Shown piece after piece: positions 7,580 through 18,400 of a stretch of 64,000 nucleotides of DNA. The notes under the pieces are model-generated. The model ran no database searches and was not told where the DNA came from. It was given only the letters and a program-made list of their open reading frames with translations. Origin of the DNA: Bacteroidaceae bacterium (GTDB lineage Bacteria > Bacteroidota > Bacteroidia > Bacteroidales > Bacteroidaceae); contig JAFUWG010000035.1 in NCBI GenBank assembly GCA_017483605.1, forward strand, positions 31,476 through 95,475, given 5' to 3'. The stretch's first letter is position 1. Every line of letters begins with the position of its first letter. The position numbers were made by a program, and so were the translations under genes.

Positions 7580-8518
7580 CTATTCCACCAGTGGCACAAT
7601 AAAATTCAACGCATCTTTTTCGAGGCTGATACGCAGCGGCTCCGGCTGCTTGGTGGTCAGCACCAGGCCGTCGAACGACACGAGCGCCTTGTCCACCCGA
7701 TTGACCGTCACCTGCTGGGCACGGTAGGGATGCACATTCTTGTAGTTGAGGAACCGACCCTTGCCCAACAGCCAGAACCCCTCGAAGAGTTGCCACCACT
7801 TCGGACGGGTAATCAGCGAGATGTCCAGCATTCCGTTGTAGGGCACCGCATTGGGTGTCTGCCCGTAGCCGTGGCAGTTGCCGATGCACACCGACATATA
7901 GTTCTCCTCAATCGTCTCCGTCTCAATCTGCAACGCCATGTTGAACTGCTTCCGCTCGAAGATGCGGCTGATGAGGGCAGGAATGACCGAGAGCCTGCGG
8001 GAGCCGATAATCTGCACCGCGTCGTTGGTCGTCTTGATGAGCCGGGCACCCAGACCGATGTTCACACAGTTGAGGAAGTAGCGACGCTGCGGAATGCCGT
8101 CGTCCTGATAGATGCAGCAGCCCACATCCACCTTCCGCACATGGCGGGCGATGATGCTGTCCACCACCCTCTTGTAGTCGTCCACCGTCACCCCCCAGAA
8201 TCGGGAGAAGTCGTTGCCGATGCCATTCGGAATCACGGCAAAGGCAAAATCCTCGGGCAGCGACTCCCGCTGCTTCATGATGGCATTCACGGCACTGTTC
8301 AGCGAGCCGTCGCCACCCACCACGACCACCGTCCGGTAGCCGTTTTCGCAAAGCATCCCCACCAGTCGTCCCACCGAACTGAAGGTCTCCGACTGCAAAA
8401 AGTCATACTGCACACCCTTCTGCTCCAGATACTTGCGGATGAGCACCCATCGTTTCTGCGAGCGGTCCAGACCTGCGTGCGGACTGTAAACTACACCTAT
8501 GCGGTTTGCGTCAACCAT
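7580..8518 (-). CDS. Diacylglycerol/lipid kinase family protein (DagK/YegS type)
   Basis: This 312-residue soluble enzyme has the DAGK catalytic motif VVVVGGDGSLNSAVNAI (about 89-105) and the second signature VIPNGIGNDFSRFWG. The C-terminal beta-sandwich includes VCIGNCHGYGQTPNAVPYNG, typical of the YegS/BmrU group. Known for the family: ATP-dependent phosphorylation of diacylglycerol or a related lipid. The start overlaps the end of the upstream miaA by 22 bases, so the two genes are coupled. It is the last gene of the pfkA operon and convergent to the Crp gene, with only 66 bp between the stops. Confidence 0.88.
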   Translation of the reverse strand: MVDANRIGVVYSPHAGLDRSQKRWVLIRKYLEQKGVQYDFLQSETFSSVGRLVGMLCENGYRTVVVVGGDGSLNSAVNAIMKQRESLPEDFAFAVIPNGIGNDFSRFWGVTVDDYKRVVDSIIARHVRKVDVGCCIYQDDGIPQRRYFLNCVNIGLGARLIKTTNDAVQIIGSRRLSVIPALISRIFERKQFNMALQIETETIEENYMSVCIGNCHGYGQTPNAVPYNGMLDISLITRPKWWQLFEGFWLLGKGRFLNYKNVHPYRAQQVTVNRVDKALVSFDGLVLTTKQPEPLRISLEKDALNFIVPLVE

Positions 8519-9246
8519 AATGCTTCTACTTGCTTTATACGTTCTTCAATGGGCGTCTCGACGCTGAGCCAGTGAATCTTGATGCCCCGCCGCTCCTCCA
8601 TGCCACGAAACCAGGTCATCTGCCGCTTGGCAAACTGGTGGATGGCGATTTCGAGCAGCGACACCATCTCGTCATACTGCAACTGCCCCAGCAGATAGAG
8701 CGTCACGAACTTGTACTCCAGTCCGTAGCGGATGAGCCTTTCGGCGGGCACTCCCCTATCCAGCAGCCCTTTTATCTCGTCCACCATCCCCTCTTCCAGT
8801 CGGGCATGGAGACGCTTGGTGATTTTTGCCCTCCGCTCCTCGCGGCTGATGTCCAGCCCGACGATGAGCGAACGGAACTCGGGAAACTCCCTGCCGTCAA
8901 ACTCGTATGCCTTGACCACGCTCTCGATGTACATGCCCGTGCCGCCACACAGGATGGGCAGTTTGCCACGGGCGGTGATGTCGTCGTAGGCATCGAGGAA
9001 TCCCTGCTGCCACTCATACACATTGTACCTCGTGCCCGCCTCGGCAATGTCGATGAGGTGATACGGGATGTCCTTCCCCTCCACGCGGTAGTCCGCCAGG
9101 TCCTTCCCCGTGCCGATGTCCATGCCGCGATACACCTGCCGGCTGTCGGCACTGATGATTTCCCCGTCCATGTCATACGCCAAGCGTGCCGCAAAAGTAG
9201 TCTTGCCGCACGCCGTAGGTCCTAATATGATGAGCAGGTTCTTCAA
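8497..9246 (-). CDS. miaA: tRNA dimethylallyltransferase, short MiaA form
   Basis: The 249-residue protein has the P-loop GPTACGKTT (about 9-17), SADSRQVYRGMDIGTGK, YHLIDIAEAGTRYNV and GGTGMYIESVV, all MiaA signatures. The enzyme transfers a dimethylallyl group to A37 of tRNAs that read U-starting codons. It is about 50 residues shorter than usual MiaA: the insert domain is reduced and the C-terminus stops after the helix with FAKRQMTWFRGME. Bacteroidales often carry two MiaA paralogues and this looks like the shorter one. It starts one base after the pfkA stop. Confidence 0.87.
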   Translation of the reverse strand: MKNLLIILGPTACGKTTFAARLAYDMDGEIISADSRQVYRGMDIGTGKDLADYRVEGKDIPYHLIDIAEAGTRYNVYEWQQGFLDAYDDITARGKLPILCGGTGMYIESVVKAYEFDGREFPEFRSLIVGLDISREERRAKITKRLHARLEEGMVDEIKGLLDRGVPAERLIRYGLEYKFVTLYLLGQLQYDEMVSLLEIAIHQFAKRQMTWFRGMEERRGIKIHWLSVETPIEERIKQVEALWLTQTA

Positions 9247-9247
9247 A

Positions 9248-10225
9248 CTAAATCGAGAGTTCGTCCAGCACTCGTATGAGCGTCTTGTTCATTGCCTTGT
9301 CCGAGCGGATGGCATCGGTGAAAGGCACATACACCACCTCGTCGTTGCGGATGCCAATCATCACATTGCGCTGACCGTCGAGAATGGCATCGATGGCACC
9401 GGCACCCAGACGGCTTGCCAAGATGCGGTCGCGAGCCGATGGAGAACCGCCACGCTGCAAGTGTCCGAGGATGGACACACGCACGTCATACTGCGGATAT
9501 TCCTTCTTCACCCTGTCGGCATAGAACATCGCACCGCACTTGGGGCTTTCGCTCACGATGACGATGCTCGAGTTCTTGCTCTTGCGGATGCCTCGGCCGA
9601 TGAAGTGCTCCAACTGGTCAGCATCCGTGCTGTCCTCGGGAATGATGGCAGCCTCGGCACCGCTGGCGATGGCACTGTTCTGCGCCAGGAAGCCCGCGTC
9701 GCGACCCATCACCTCCACAAAGAAGATGCGTTCGTGCGAGTTGGCGGTGTCGCGAATCTTATCCACACAGTCCACGATGGTGTTCAGCGTCGTGTCGTAG
9801 CCGATGGTCAGGTCCGTTCCGTAGAGGTCGTTGTCAATCGTGCCGGGCAGACCGATGCACGGCACGTCATATTCCTGTGCAAAGATGCGGGCACCGGTGA
9901 GCGAGCCGTTTCCGCCAATCACCACCAGCGAATCGATACCCTCCCGCTGCATCGTCTCGTAAGCCTTCTTCCGTCCCTCGGGCGTCATGAAGTCCTTGCT
10001 GCGGGCACTCTTCAGGATGGTTCCGCCCCTCGACACGATGTTGCTCACGCTCTCGGTGGTGAACGTCTTGATTTCGCCCGTCATCAGGCCCTCATAGCCT
10101 CGATAGATGCCCTTCACCGTGAAGCCCTTGCAGATGGCGCTGCGGGTGATGGCACGGATGGCCGCATTCATGCCCGGCGAGTCACCACCCGATGTGAGAA
10201 TACCAATACAATTAATCTTTGCCAT
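9248..10225 (-). CDS. pfkA: 6-phosphofructokinase
   Basis: The 325-residue enzyme starts [17 protein letters not shown] and carries [19 protein letters not shown] with the catalytic Asp131, [12 protein letters not shown] and [18 protein letters not shown]. Length is that of bacterial ATP-PFK. It phosphorylates fructose 6-phosphate in glycolysis. The Mg/ATP loop reads GGNGS (104-108) where E. coli PfkA has GGDGS, so the acidic residue is Asn106 here. I believe the same change occurs in relatives, so this need not be loss of function. First gene of a pfkA-miaA-dagK operon. Confidence 0.93.
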   Translation of the reverse strand: MAKINCIGILTSGGDSPGMNAAIRAITRSAICKGFTVKGIYRGYEGLMTGEIKTFTTESVSNIVSRGGTILKSARSKDFMTPEGRKKAYETMQREGIDSLVVIGGNGSLTGARIFAQEYDVPCIGLPGTIDNDLYGTDLTIGYDTTLNTIVDCVDKIRDTANSHERIFFVEVMGRDAGFLAQNSAIASGAEAAIIPEDSTDADQLEHFIGRGIRKSKNSSIVIVSESPKCGAMFYADRVKKEYPQYDVRVSILGHLQRGGSPSARDRILASRLGAGAIDAILDGQRNVMIGIRNDEVVYVPFTDAIRSDKAMNKTLIRVLDELSI

Positions 10226-10270
10226 ATCGTCTTACTGTTTGATTCAAGTTTCTCTTTTTTGTAGTTAAGG

Positions 10271-10348
10271 AGTTAAGTAGTTATCGCTACGCTCAGTAGT
10301 TAAGCCATTACCTTGCATCTGCCTGAGTATCGGCTTAACTACTTAACT
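10271..10348. repeat. Inverted repeat between nhaD and pfkA
   Basis: AGTTAAGTAGTTA (10271-10283) pairs with TAACTACTTAACT (10336-10348), 13 bp perfect. A second overlapping pairing, AGTAGTTAAGCC (10295-10306) with GGCTTAACTACT (10332-10343), is also possible. The two are mutually exclusive. Lies in the 157-bp gap before pfkA; no consensus pfkA promoter is visible here. Confidence 0.6.
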
Positions 10349-10382
10349 ACCGAATACTTAACTACCGACTATTAACCACCTC

Positions 10383-11765
10383 CTAATGCGTTAGCCAGAA
10401 CACGCCGATGCCGACCAGCCATGCCAGCAGCGCCCGCCACAGATAGTGACGGATGTACCACTTGAAGCGGATGCGTTCCACCTCCAGCACCGCCTGACCT
10501 GCCAGCGTGCCGATGAACAGCAGACAGCCGCCACACGCACAGCAGAAGGACAGCAACTGCCAGTAGATGCCGTTCTGCACAAACGGAGACGTGGAGCCCG
10601 CCACCTCGTCGAGCGAGAACAGATTCATGCCCGTCATCATCAGCGGCACATTGTCCATCACCGCCGACAGCACACCCACGATGCCGCCGTAGATGTACAC
10701 ATTGCTCACATTCCGCTCCAGCCACGTGCCCACATAGTCGAGCGCACCGCACTCTGCCAGGGCGCCGATACACAGCGTGATGCCCAGGAAGTAGAGGATG
10801 AGCCGCATACCGATGAACTCCGTCGTGCGGAAGTAGTGACGCTGCACCATCAGCACATTGCCGTTACGCTCCAGGTTGCACAGCCCTTCCACCGCCCACA
10901 CCAGCGCCAGCACCGACAGTGCCCCGAGGAATGGCGGCAGTTTCGTAATCACATGGAACGAGGGGATGAACCACAAGCCCGCGATGCCCAGCACCAGCAG
11001 CAGCACCTTCTGCCATGCCGCCAGCGAAGAGTCGTCGCCGTTGTAGCGAGAGAGCACCGAGAAGAGTTCCACCCTTCCGTGCAACTTCTGTGCAATCAGC
11101 AGATTGAACACACACGTGCTGGAGAACGCCGGCAGGAAGAGCCCCGCCGCGTATGCAGACGGCGTAATCACCCCACGCACCCACAGCATCACCGACGTCA
11201 TGTCGCCAATCGCCGTGAAGCAGCCGCCCATGCAGGCGGCAATCATGATGGTGCAGGCGTAGATGACCCGCTGGTGGTGGTTACGCACAATCTGCGTGAT
11301 GATGCTCATCATCAGCACCACCGTCGTGAAGTTGTCCACATTGGCAGAGATGGCAAACGTCAGCAGCGAGATGACCCACAGGAACGTGCGGCTGTTCCGC
11401 ATCCTGAGCCAGTCAATCAGCGAGTCGAACACCCCGTTGTTGTGCAGCACCTCCACAATCGTGTTCGTAGCAATCAAAAAAAGAATGACCGAACACGCCT
11501 CCCCGATGTATCGGGTGATGACATGCTCCGCCACAAACGTCTTCAGGCTCGCACTCGTCGATGCAGCCCCGTTCAGAAACTCCAGATACTCCCCGCTGTG
11601 CATCAACTGCACATACTCCTGACCCCTCAGCAGGTAGATGACCCACACAATCACGCCACACACCATCGCCACAGCAGCACGGTTGACGTGATGCAACTGC
11701 TCTGTGCTCATCAGCAGGAAACCGCTGACCAGCACAGCAACGATTATCAATGTCATCAATAGCAT
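10383..11765 (-). CDS. nhaD: Na+/H+ antiporter, NhaD type
   Basis: The 460-residue polytopic inner-membrane protein has about 11-12 hydrophobic segments. The pattern SLLTFAISANVDNFTTVVLMMSIITQIV and MIAACMGGCFTAIGDMTSVMLW (given here in pieces: SANVDNFTTVV, GGCFTAIGDMTSVMLW) is the NhaD/ArsB-fold signature, as is SAVMDNVPLMMTGMNLF near the C-terminus. The two D-N motifs are the probable ion sites. It exchanges sodium for protons. Single gene, 157 bp upstream of pfkA, preceded by a large AT-rich inverted repeat. Length normal. Confidence 0.9.
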   Translation of the reverse strand: MLLMTLIIVAVLVSGFLLMSTEQLHHVNRAAVAMVCGVIVWVIYLLRGQEYVQLMHSGEYLEFLNGAASTSASLKTFVAEHVITRYIGEACSVILFLIATNTIVEVLHNNGVFDSLIDWLRMRNSRTFLWVISLLTFAISANVDNFTTVVLMMSIITQIVRNHHQRVIYACTIMIAACMGGCFTAIGDMTSVMLWVRGVITPSAYAAGLFLPAFSSTCVFNLLIAQKLHGRVELFSVLSRYNGDDSSLAAWQKVLLLVLGIAGLWFIPSFHVITKLPPFLGALSVLALVWAVEGLCNLERNGNVLMVQRHYFRTTEFIGMRLILYFLGITLCIGALAECGALDYVGTWLERNVSNVYIYGGIVGVLSAVMDNVPLMMTGMNLFSLDEVAGSTSPFVQNGIYWQLLSFCCACGGCLLFIGTLAGQAVLEVERIRFKWYIRHYLWRALLAWLVGIGVFWLTH

Positions 11766-11776
11766 AGTGGTGAGTT

Positions 11777-11991
11777 TTTAGGTTCTTAAGTTTTTAAGTT
11801 TTTGAGTTTTTGGGTTTTGGGGTTCTTAAGTTTTTAAGTTTTTGAGTTTTTAGGTTTTTGAGTTTTTGGGTTTTTGAGTTTTTTGGGGGGTGGCACTTTG
11901 TCTTTTTGAGAACAAACACCCCGGATGGCAAACTTAAAAACTTAAAAACTCAAAAACTTAAAAACCTAAAAACTTAAAAACTCAAAAAACT
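11777..11991. repeat. Iterated GTTTTTNAG motifs forming a long inverted repeat
   Basis: From about 11777 to 11890 the plus strand repeats short units such as TTTTTAAGTTTTTGAG and TTTTTGGGTTTTT. From about 11932 to 11991 the complement appears (CTTAAAAACTCAAAAACTT). The two blocks can pair over 50 or more bases in several registers around a centre of about 40 bases. It lies between nhaD and tRNA-Gly. The nhaD promoter must be in or beside it; CAAACTTA at 11929-11936 is a possible -7 box on the minus strand, without a clear -33 box. Confidence 0.7.
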
Positions 11992-12000
11992 ATCACTTTG

Positions 12001-12073
12001 AGCGGTAGACGGGACTCGAACCCGCGACCCTCGGCTTGGGAAGCCAATGCTCTACCAACTGAGCCACTACCGC
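12001..12073 (-). tRNA. tRNA-Gly (anticodon CCC)
   Basis: Read on the minus strand from 12073, the acceptor GCGGTAG pairs with CTACCGC at 12008-12002. The D arm contains GCTCAGTTGGTAGAGC, the anticodon stem TTGGC/GCCGA encloses the loop TTCCCAA, and the T arm is GCGGG-TTCGAGT-CCCGT. The anticodon CCC specifies glycine. CCA is not encoded: the bases after the discriminator are CAA. A consensus promoter lies just upstream. Confidence 0.95.
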
Positions 12074-12087
12074 ATCGTTTTCGTTTG

Positions 12088-12118
12088 CAAAAGTAGTAAT
12101 TTCTTCTGACATAGCAAG
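12088..12118 (-). promoter_or_regulatory. Promoter of tRNA-Gly
   Basis: Minus strand: CTTG (12118-12115), 19 bases, TACTTTTG (12095-12088), fitting the Bacteroidetes pattern. Predicted start near 12081, about 8 bases before the mature 5' end. Confidence 0.65.
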
Positions 12119-12187
12119 TCTTTTCGGGAAAAAATCGACGAGAAACATGAATTAAATGCAAAATAACGGCTGACAGTTTATTTTTTC

Positions 12188-12329
12188 GTCGGCGAATTTT
12201 GATGTTTTTGTCGGCGAATTTTCCGAATGAAACGAATCTTATCGTCTCAGCGACGATGGCTGCCGCCCTGCACGCCGCATGGCAGAGCCGTCCCACGGCT
12301 CATTCGTTTCATTCGTATCATTCGCCGAC
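12188..12329. repeat. Large imperfect inverted repeat with 28-base arms
   Basis: The left arm 12210-12237 and right arm 12302-12329 match in 24 of 28 positions: GTCGGCGAAT pairs with ATTCGCCGAC and CGAATGAAACGAAT with ATTCGTTTCATTCG. A direct copy of the outer GTCGGCGAAT lies at 12188-12197. The 64-base centre has further short pairings (CGTC/GACG, TGGC/GCCA). There is no gene from 12074 to 12456; besides this element the gap holds the tRNA promoter and the interlocked palindromes at 12394-12440. Confidence 0.75.
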
Positions 12330-12393
12330 AACAAAAAACGCTGTTCCGCCGTCAGCCCTGCCCGCATTCCCCTTCGAGCCTTCCCCGCCTACC

Positions 12394-12440
12394 CTCACGA
12401 GCCATGCCCGCGTAGGCTCGTGAGCATACGCGGGCATGGC
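12394..12440. repeat. Two interlocked palindromes downstream of the giant surface gene
   Basis: CTCACGAGCC (12394-12403) pairs with GGCTCGTGAG (12415-12424), and GCCATGCCCGCGTA (12401-12414) pairs with TACGCGGGCATGGC (12427-12440). The order A-B-A'-B' means an RNA would form one hairpin or the other, or a pseudoknot. It lies 17 bases beyond the stop of the minus-strand giant gene and could act as its 3' structure. A related unit is at 34931-34984. Confidence 0.75.
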
Positions 12441-12456
12441 AAACAGAAAAAACACG

Positions 12457-15400
12457 TTACTTCAGAACGACTTTCTTTCCGTTCAGAATATACACACCCT
12501 TCGCCGTTGGCTTCGTGGCGAGTCGCACACCGCCCACGGTGTACCACACCTCAGCCTCTTCCGTGGCTGCGGCGTCGCTGATGCCCACAGGGTCGTAGAT
12601 GCCATAGTTGAACGTCACCACGCGGCTCGCGTCGTCACCCTTCACGGCGTAGGCTCGGATGGTGACCGCCTTCGTGATGCTGATGGGCGACGTATATTTC
12701 ACCCGTGTGCCGTTCTCGTCGCATGGGCAGGTTCCGTCCGTCGTGTACCAGATGGTGGCGTCCTTCGTTTCGCACGACAAGGTCACCGCCTCGCCCTCCT
12801 TCACGTAGGTGCCGCTGATGTGCGATGCCGTCGGTGCATACACGGGCAGCATCTTCGGGTCTTCCACCATGATGACCGACTGAGCCGTCACCTTCGAGTT
12901 CTCCAGACTCAGCACGAGCACCGTCTGTCCGCCCACCTTGCCCGTCACGGTCAGGTGCGCCTCGCCGCTGGCGTCGAACGTTGCCTCGTCCGTCACGGTA
13001 GCGATGGTGCCGATGATGCTCCGTGCCGTCACCTTCATGCCCTGTGCAGCCTCAGCCGGGAAGGCACGCACGGTGATGGTGCGTTCGCCGCCCTTTGCCA
13101 CCTCCACGATGGAGTCGGTGCCGATGGCATACACCTCACGCACCACGGTGAACTCCTGCTGATAGTCCTTCTGCATCTGCAAGCCGTTGTATGCCTCCAC
13201 CTGACGGCGCACGGTGAGTTGCACCTTGCTGCCGTTGGCGAGCGGACTTTCCGCCCTCACCTTCACACGCGACGCATACACCGCCTTCTTGTCGTAAGAC
13301 TGGCTTCTGTCCTGCTGCTCGATGCGGCATGGCACCTGCTCGCCGTTCTGCGAGAGGATGAGCCGCTCGGTGGTCAGCGACTGCGGACGCATGTACTCGT
13401 TGAAGGTCACCTCCACGCCGTCCTCGTAGGCACGAGCCGTCTGCACGTCGGGCAGGGTGTTACGCACCAGCGGGATGTTGATGTCCAACTGTGGAGGAGG
13501 CACAGGCAGCCAGTCGGAGTAAGCCGTCTCGTAGCCCTCCTTCTCTATCTTCACCTGCCACAAGCCCTGCGGCACGTCCCAGGCGTACTTGCCCTCGGCG
13601 TCGGTCATCTGCGGATTCTCCTGTCGGAACTCTTCGGCGTTCCACTTCACCACCTCGTCGTGCAGGTCGCCATACTCGTCCTCACCCGTCTGCTTGAAGT
13701 AGATGGTTGCCTTGGCATTCTCCACGCGGTTGTCCGCCACGGCTTCATAGACATAGCCAGAGGGGTCAACGGCTACACGAACCTTGCGATGGGCACGGTT
13801 GTAAGCCTGTCTCTTCTCTGCCAGATACTGAGCACGAATACGTTTCTTAGTCATCTCGTGGTCACAATCCAGATTATTCAGTCTGTAGTTGTATTTCTGG
13901 TATTGGTCTGTATAAATCTGGCTGTTCAACCAGTTTGCACCTATCTTGATGAGCGTGGTTGCCACTCCACCCATCATGGTGCTGAGTCCCACTCCAAATG
14001 GAGGAATCGGAATAGCCAATACACCCTTGTTCATGGCTTCTGTACCAGTCAAATCAGCGGTAGCCAATACTCCGAACCAGAAAATTTCTTTCACAGCAAA
14101 TTCGGCTATATCATCCTTCAGTGTGCTTGCCCCTTCATAATCATTGGTACAGGCGTATGGATTGGGAACTAAGTTGTACAACTGCATCAGACGGGTTACC
14201 TTGGTGGTGCCTTCCACAAGGTCGTTCACCACCGTGACATACGACAGCGCTGTTCCAAGTCCCTTCAACGCATTTAACGATGATTTGACCGTATTGGAGA
14301 TTGCAGTATTGGCAGGAGATTTGGAGAACAGTTCCAGTGCCTGTTTCGGGTCAAGTCCATATTGCTTGACACAGAACAAGATTTTGTCTGCACCATCCAA
14401 TATCCATTTCGTCACACCGAGTGCTCCAACAGCCGACTGTTCTGCGGCTGTCAATGCTCTTCCTCCTTCTGCGGTTGCCTCCAATGCCTTCAGGCTCCTA
14501 TTCGTCTCTGTCAATATAGGAATAATAAGTTTTTGTGCACCTGCGGCAGAACCTTTCAGGATTTCAACACCCTGGTTGAACAAGGTAATCCATGTGTTCA
14601 TGGAAGACACAAAGTCGTTTACTGCTTCTGCGATGTCAACTAACTTTGTGGCATTTCTGATTTTAGCCAGCAAGGCAGCCTGTTCGCCAGTCACCTCGAT
14701 GCAGACATCGTTTTGGAAATCGACAAACACGGTGCGGTCTTCTGCTACAAGTTGGTAGCAAATATGTCCGTCGGTATTTTCAATTTCTTCATAACCTTCA
14801 GCCAACAAGTCGGCAACATTCAGTCCTGCGGCATGGGTGATGTGCATGTTCTCCCCGAAGTCAACATCATAGAGGCTTGCCCCGCCTATCAAATCTCCTC
14901 CAATTTGCAACGCATCGACTGTCGCCTGTGCCTGTGCCAATGCTTCATCAAATGTCATATCCGCAGGCACTTCCCCTTCAACTTGAGATGCATCGAAGCC
15001 TACCAAGTTCAAGAACTCGCGGAACAATTCATAACGCTTTGTGGCATTGCCCTCTTTGCCCATCTTTTCCAGCAATCCCATCGCTTCGTTCTTAAAAGCC
15101 TGAATGTTGTCGTTGAGGGCTTCAATGATGTTTGCATTCGCGTTCAATATATTAGAATCTATTTGATGAGTCTCTTCTGTCAAGTAACCCACATCCACGC
15201 TGCTCACCGCATCATTCTGCAAGTTGACGCTGCACATCCAGTGTCCTGTGGTGCCATCATACTCCGCCTCAAGGTAATCAACCTCGCCATTGACGGTTGT
15301 GTATTCAAGGGTGACGTTCTTCACCTTGGTCGAATCCGTTGTGTTGAAGATAATCTCGAAGAGGAACGGTTGGCTCGTGTGGACGTATGCCGAATACCAC

Positions 15401-18400
15401 TGCTCGTCCAGTTTCTTAGGATTCTCGTAGTCGAAGTCAATGCACAGTTTTTCAGCATCGGAGATGAGTTTGCCATAGCCACTCCGATCGCCCTCATCAC
15501 TCCAAAGTGGAGGGAACATCAGCACGTGCAATGGACGAATCATGTTCTGGTCGTAGGTCACGTTCACCGTCTCGGTCTTTGCTTCCCGTCCCTGCTTGGT
15601 CGTGATGACGGCATACACAGGAATGGTTGACAAGTTAGGACAGTCGGACAGTTCCACGTGTATGTCCCAACTGCCGTCTGCCAACGACTGCGTTTCGCCC
15701 ACCAAGATGTCGTTGCCGGCATACACCCTGACAGGGCTGAATGCCGGGGCTGTGCCATAAACCGGGAAGGAGAGTTTGTAAATCGCTTCGGGTGCCACAA
15801 TCGTCATGTACTTCACATCGCAGGAAGCAGTACCGATGGGTTGTGTCACCGTTCTGCCGTCAATGTCGAACTGCACCTTTGCCGATGCCATCAGTGTGCC
15901 TTGGTCGATGGCGGTGAGGATGAAGCGGGCCGGCTCATCTAAGTAGTCCTTCTCCACAGGGATGCTGAGGTGTCCGTCCTCCATCGTGGCACGCACCATC
16001 TTGGTGCCCGTCATCGAGGAGCCTTCCACAAACTCTGCCATGCCTGTCGGATAGTCCACCAGCAGACGCACGTTGCTCACACGCTCCTTGATGCTCTCCT
16101 TGAAGCCGATTTCGGCACGCAGCGTCACGTTGCAACTGGTGCTCACCTCCGTCTTGTTCGACATGAAGAGCGTCTTGGCATCGTCGGTGTAGTAGAACGG
16201 GGCGGCATACAGCGTCGGAATCAGGTCGTTCGTCACCTCGCTGATGATGCCGCTCTCCACCTTCACCTTGTTGCTCACATAGTCCTTGTCGGCCTCCATG
16301 CCCACGGCGGTGTAGTCGCTCAGGTAGAGCATCTTGCTCAGCAGCGGGTCGCTGCCCATGGTCACCACGGTGTAGTCGCCATCCTTCAGTCCCGTGAGGG
16401 TGAGGCTCGCCTCGGCGAAGGTCTCCTGCTGGCACAGCAGTCCGTCAGCGTCGTAGAGGGCTGCCGTCACTGCCTGGTTGCCCGTCCGCAGGAACGACAC
16501 CTCCACACCGCCCAACTCCTTCAGGGCGAAGGTGACGGAATCAGCCTTCTCTTCCTCCTCATCAGTGAGGGTCACAGTCACCTCCACCGGCATGAAAGCA
16601 TCCTTCAGGCTCGATGCCGTCAGGCGGATACGGTCACCCGCCTTGGCTCCATCCAACAGTTGCACCTCGGGGTACTGCACCATGAGGCTGTCCAGCGCCT
16701 CACCCGTCGTCTCGTTGTAGGCAGCGACGACAACATTCTGGTAGTCGCTGTAGTAAGGCAGCGTGGTGGCTTCCTCATCAGCGGTGGTGGCGGCAGTGTA
16801 GGTGAAGTCGTAGTGGATGGTGGGGCCTGAGAGGGGAGCAAGTTGGATGGGGGCGATGTCGGTGGAGGAACCACCGACCACACTGAAGGCACGTCTCGCT
16901 GCCACATAGCCGCTGGCGCTGGCACTCAGGGTGAGGTCGCCAGTCAGGGCGGTCAGTTCATAGCGTCCCAGAGCGTTGGTGGTGGCAGTGAAGACCTTGC
17001 CCACGGTGCCGTTCATCATCAGGGAGGCGGTGACGTTTGCCATGGCGATGGGGTTGCCGTCGGGGTCGGTCACCTTGCCGCTCAGGGTGATGGAGTCGGG
17101 CTGACTGAGGGTGAGGACAGTCTGTGCCGTCGCTTCCTTCACCAGCAGTTCCGTGCGTGGCGGCACACCGTAGCGGGCTGCCAAGTCGGTAGGCAAGGTG
17201 ATGCCGTAGAGCAGTCGGGTGCCCTCCACCTGTCGGGCGAGGGTGCTGCCTGTGCCGATGCGGTTGCCCATGGCATCCATCCAGACGATGGTGGTCTGGT
17301 CGGTCACGTCGGTGGGGGTGCCGCCCTCCTCTTCGGCAGGGGTCTGGATGGTCAGTTGCACGGTGTGCATGGGCTGAACCATCTTGAAGGTCATCTCCAT
17401 CGGCTGCCCGCTCAGGGTGAGGGTGTCGGTGGAGGCAATCAGCACGCCCTGCGGACTCAGCAGTTGGGCGGTGTAAGGCTCCTCGTTGGTCTGTGCGTAG
17501 AAGATGTAGGAAGGGCGTTCATCGACGATGTACTTAGTCTGTTCGCCAGTCCGTGCGTTGCAGAGCAGGAGCGACATGCCCTCGTAGCGTCCGTCCGTAA
17601 AGTTGTCGGGCAGGTCAACGGTGATGTCCTCCGCCTCACCCTCGGGAATGGGGAGGATGTCGGCGAAGCGGTTGCTCCAAAGCGTGTCTGCCTTGTAGGC
17701 AGCAACAGACTGCTCAGGCACGTAAAGAACGCAAGATTCAGGGATTCTTCCGAACCCAGCAAGCCACTGCCTCCTAAATTCGTAATCGGACTGATTCCTG
17801 TCTGGTGGCACTGGGGCATAAAGCGTGATGGACTCCAACCCCTTCTCTTGAGGCAAACCCCACCATCCGATATGTTCTATGTTAGACGGAAGAATCAGTT
17901 GTTTCAGATTGGGCATTCCGCCGACTTCAATTTCCAGCACGTTTTCGTATATAAACCCATTACCATCATAATGAGGTGTAGCCGAAGAAGAGACATAGCC
18001 GTAAGTGTGGCGGAGGTCTAACTTCTCTGCGTTCGGAAATTGATTGTAATTGCTCAGGCTTAGGACACCATTGAAAGGGTGGAGGTATGAATCACCTGCC
18101 TCACCCACAACTGTGATGGTTTTCACATCGGTAGATTGAATGCCGTTCAGCCTCATATAGTCCCATAGATTGAAATCGAAATAGTTGACGAACAACTCGC
18201 CTGTCGCGGTGTTCCAACTGTTGGTGCCGGGACTTTTGGGATTCTCCAATCCACTTTCATCTTTTGGGTCTTCGGGGTCGAACTCAGCGTAGGCGTAAAT
18301 GGTGGCATCGTGGTCGGGCATGATGAAGACGCAGCCAAAAGAAGAGCCATCTTCTTCGTATATTTTCTTCCCTTCATATTCCATGTGGGTATAAACCCAA

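Noticed and set aside
11982-12296. Minus-strand 104-codon frame across tRNA-Gly
   Set aside because: Its C-terminal GSVGRALASQAEGRGFES is the usual false translation of a tRNA gene.
12436-14172. Plus-strand frame of 578 codons
   Set aside because: It is antisense to the giant surface gene, is rich in His, Arg, Val and Leu and shows no domain; the same pattern occurs opposite many GC-rich genes here.
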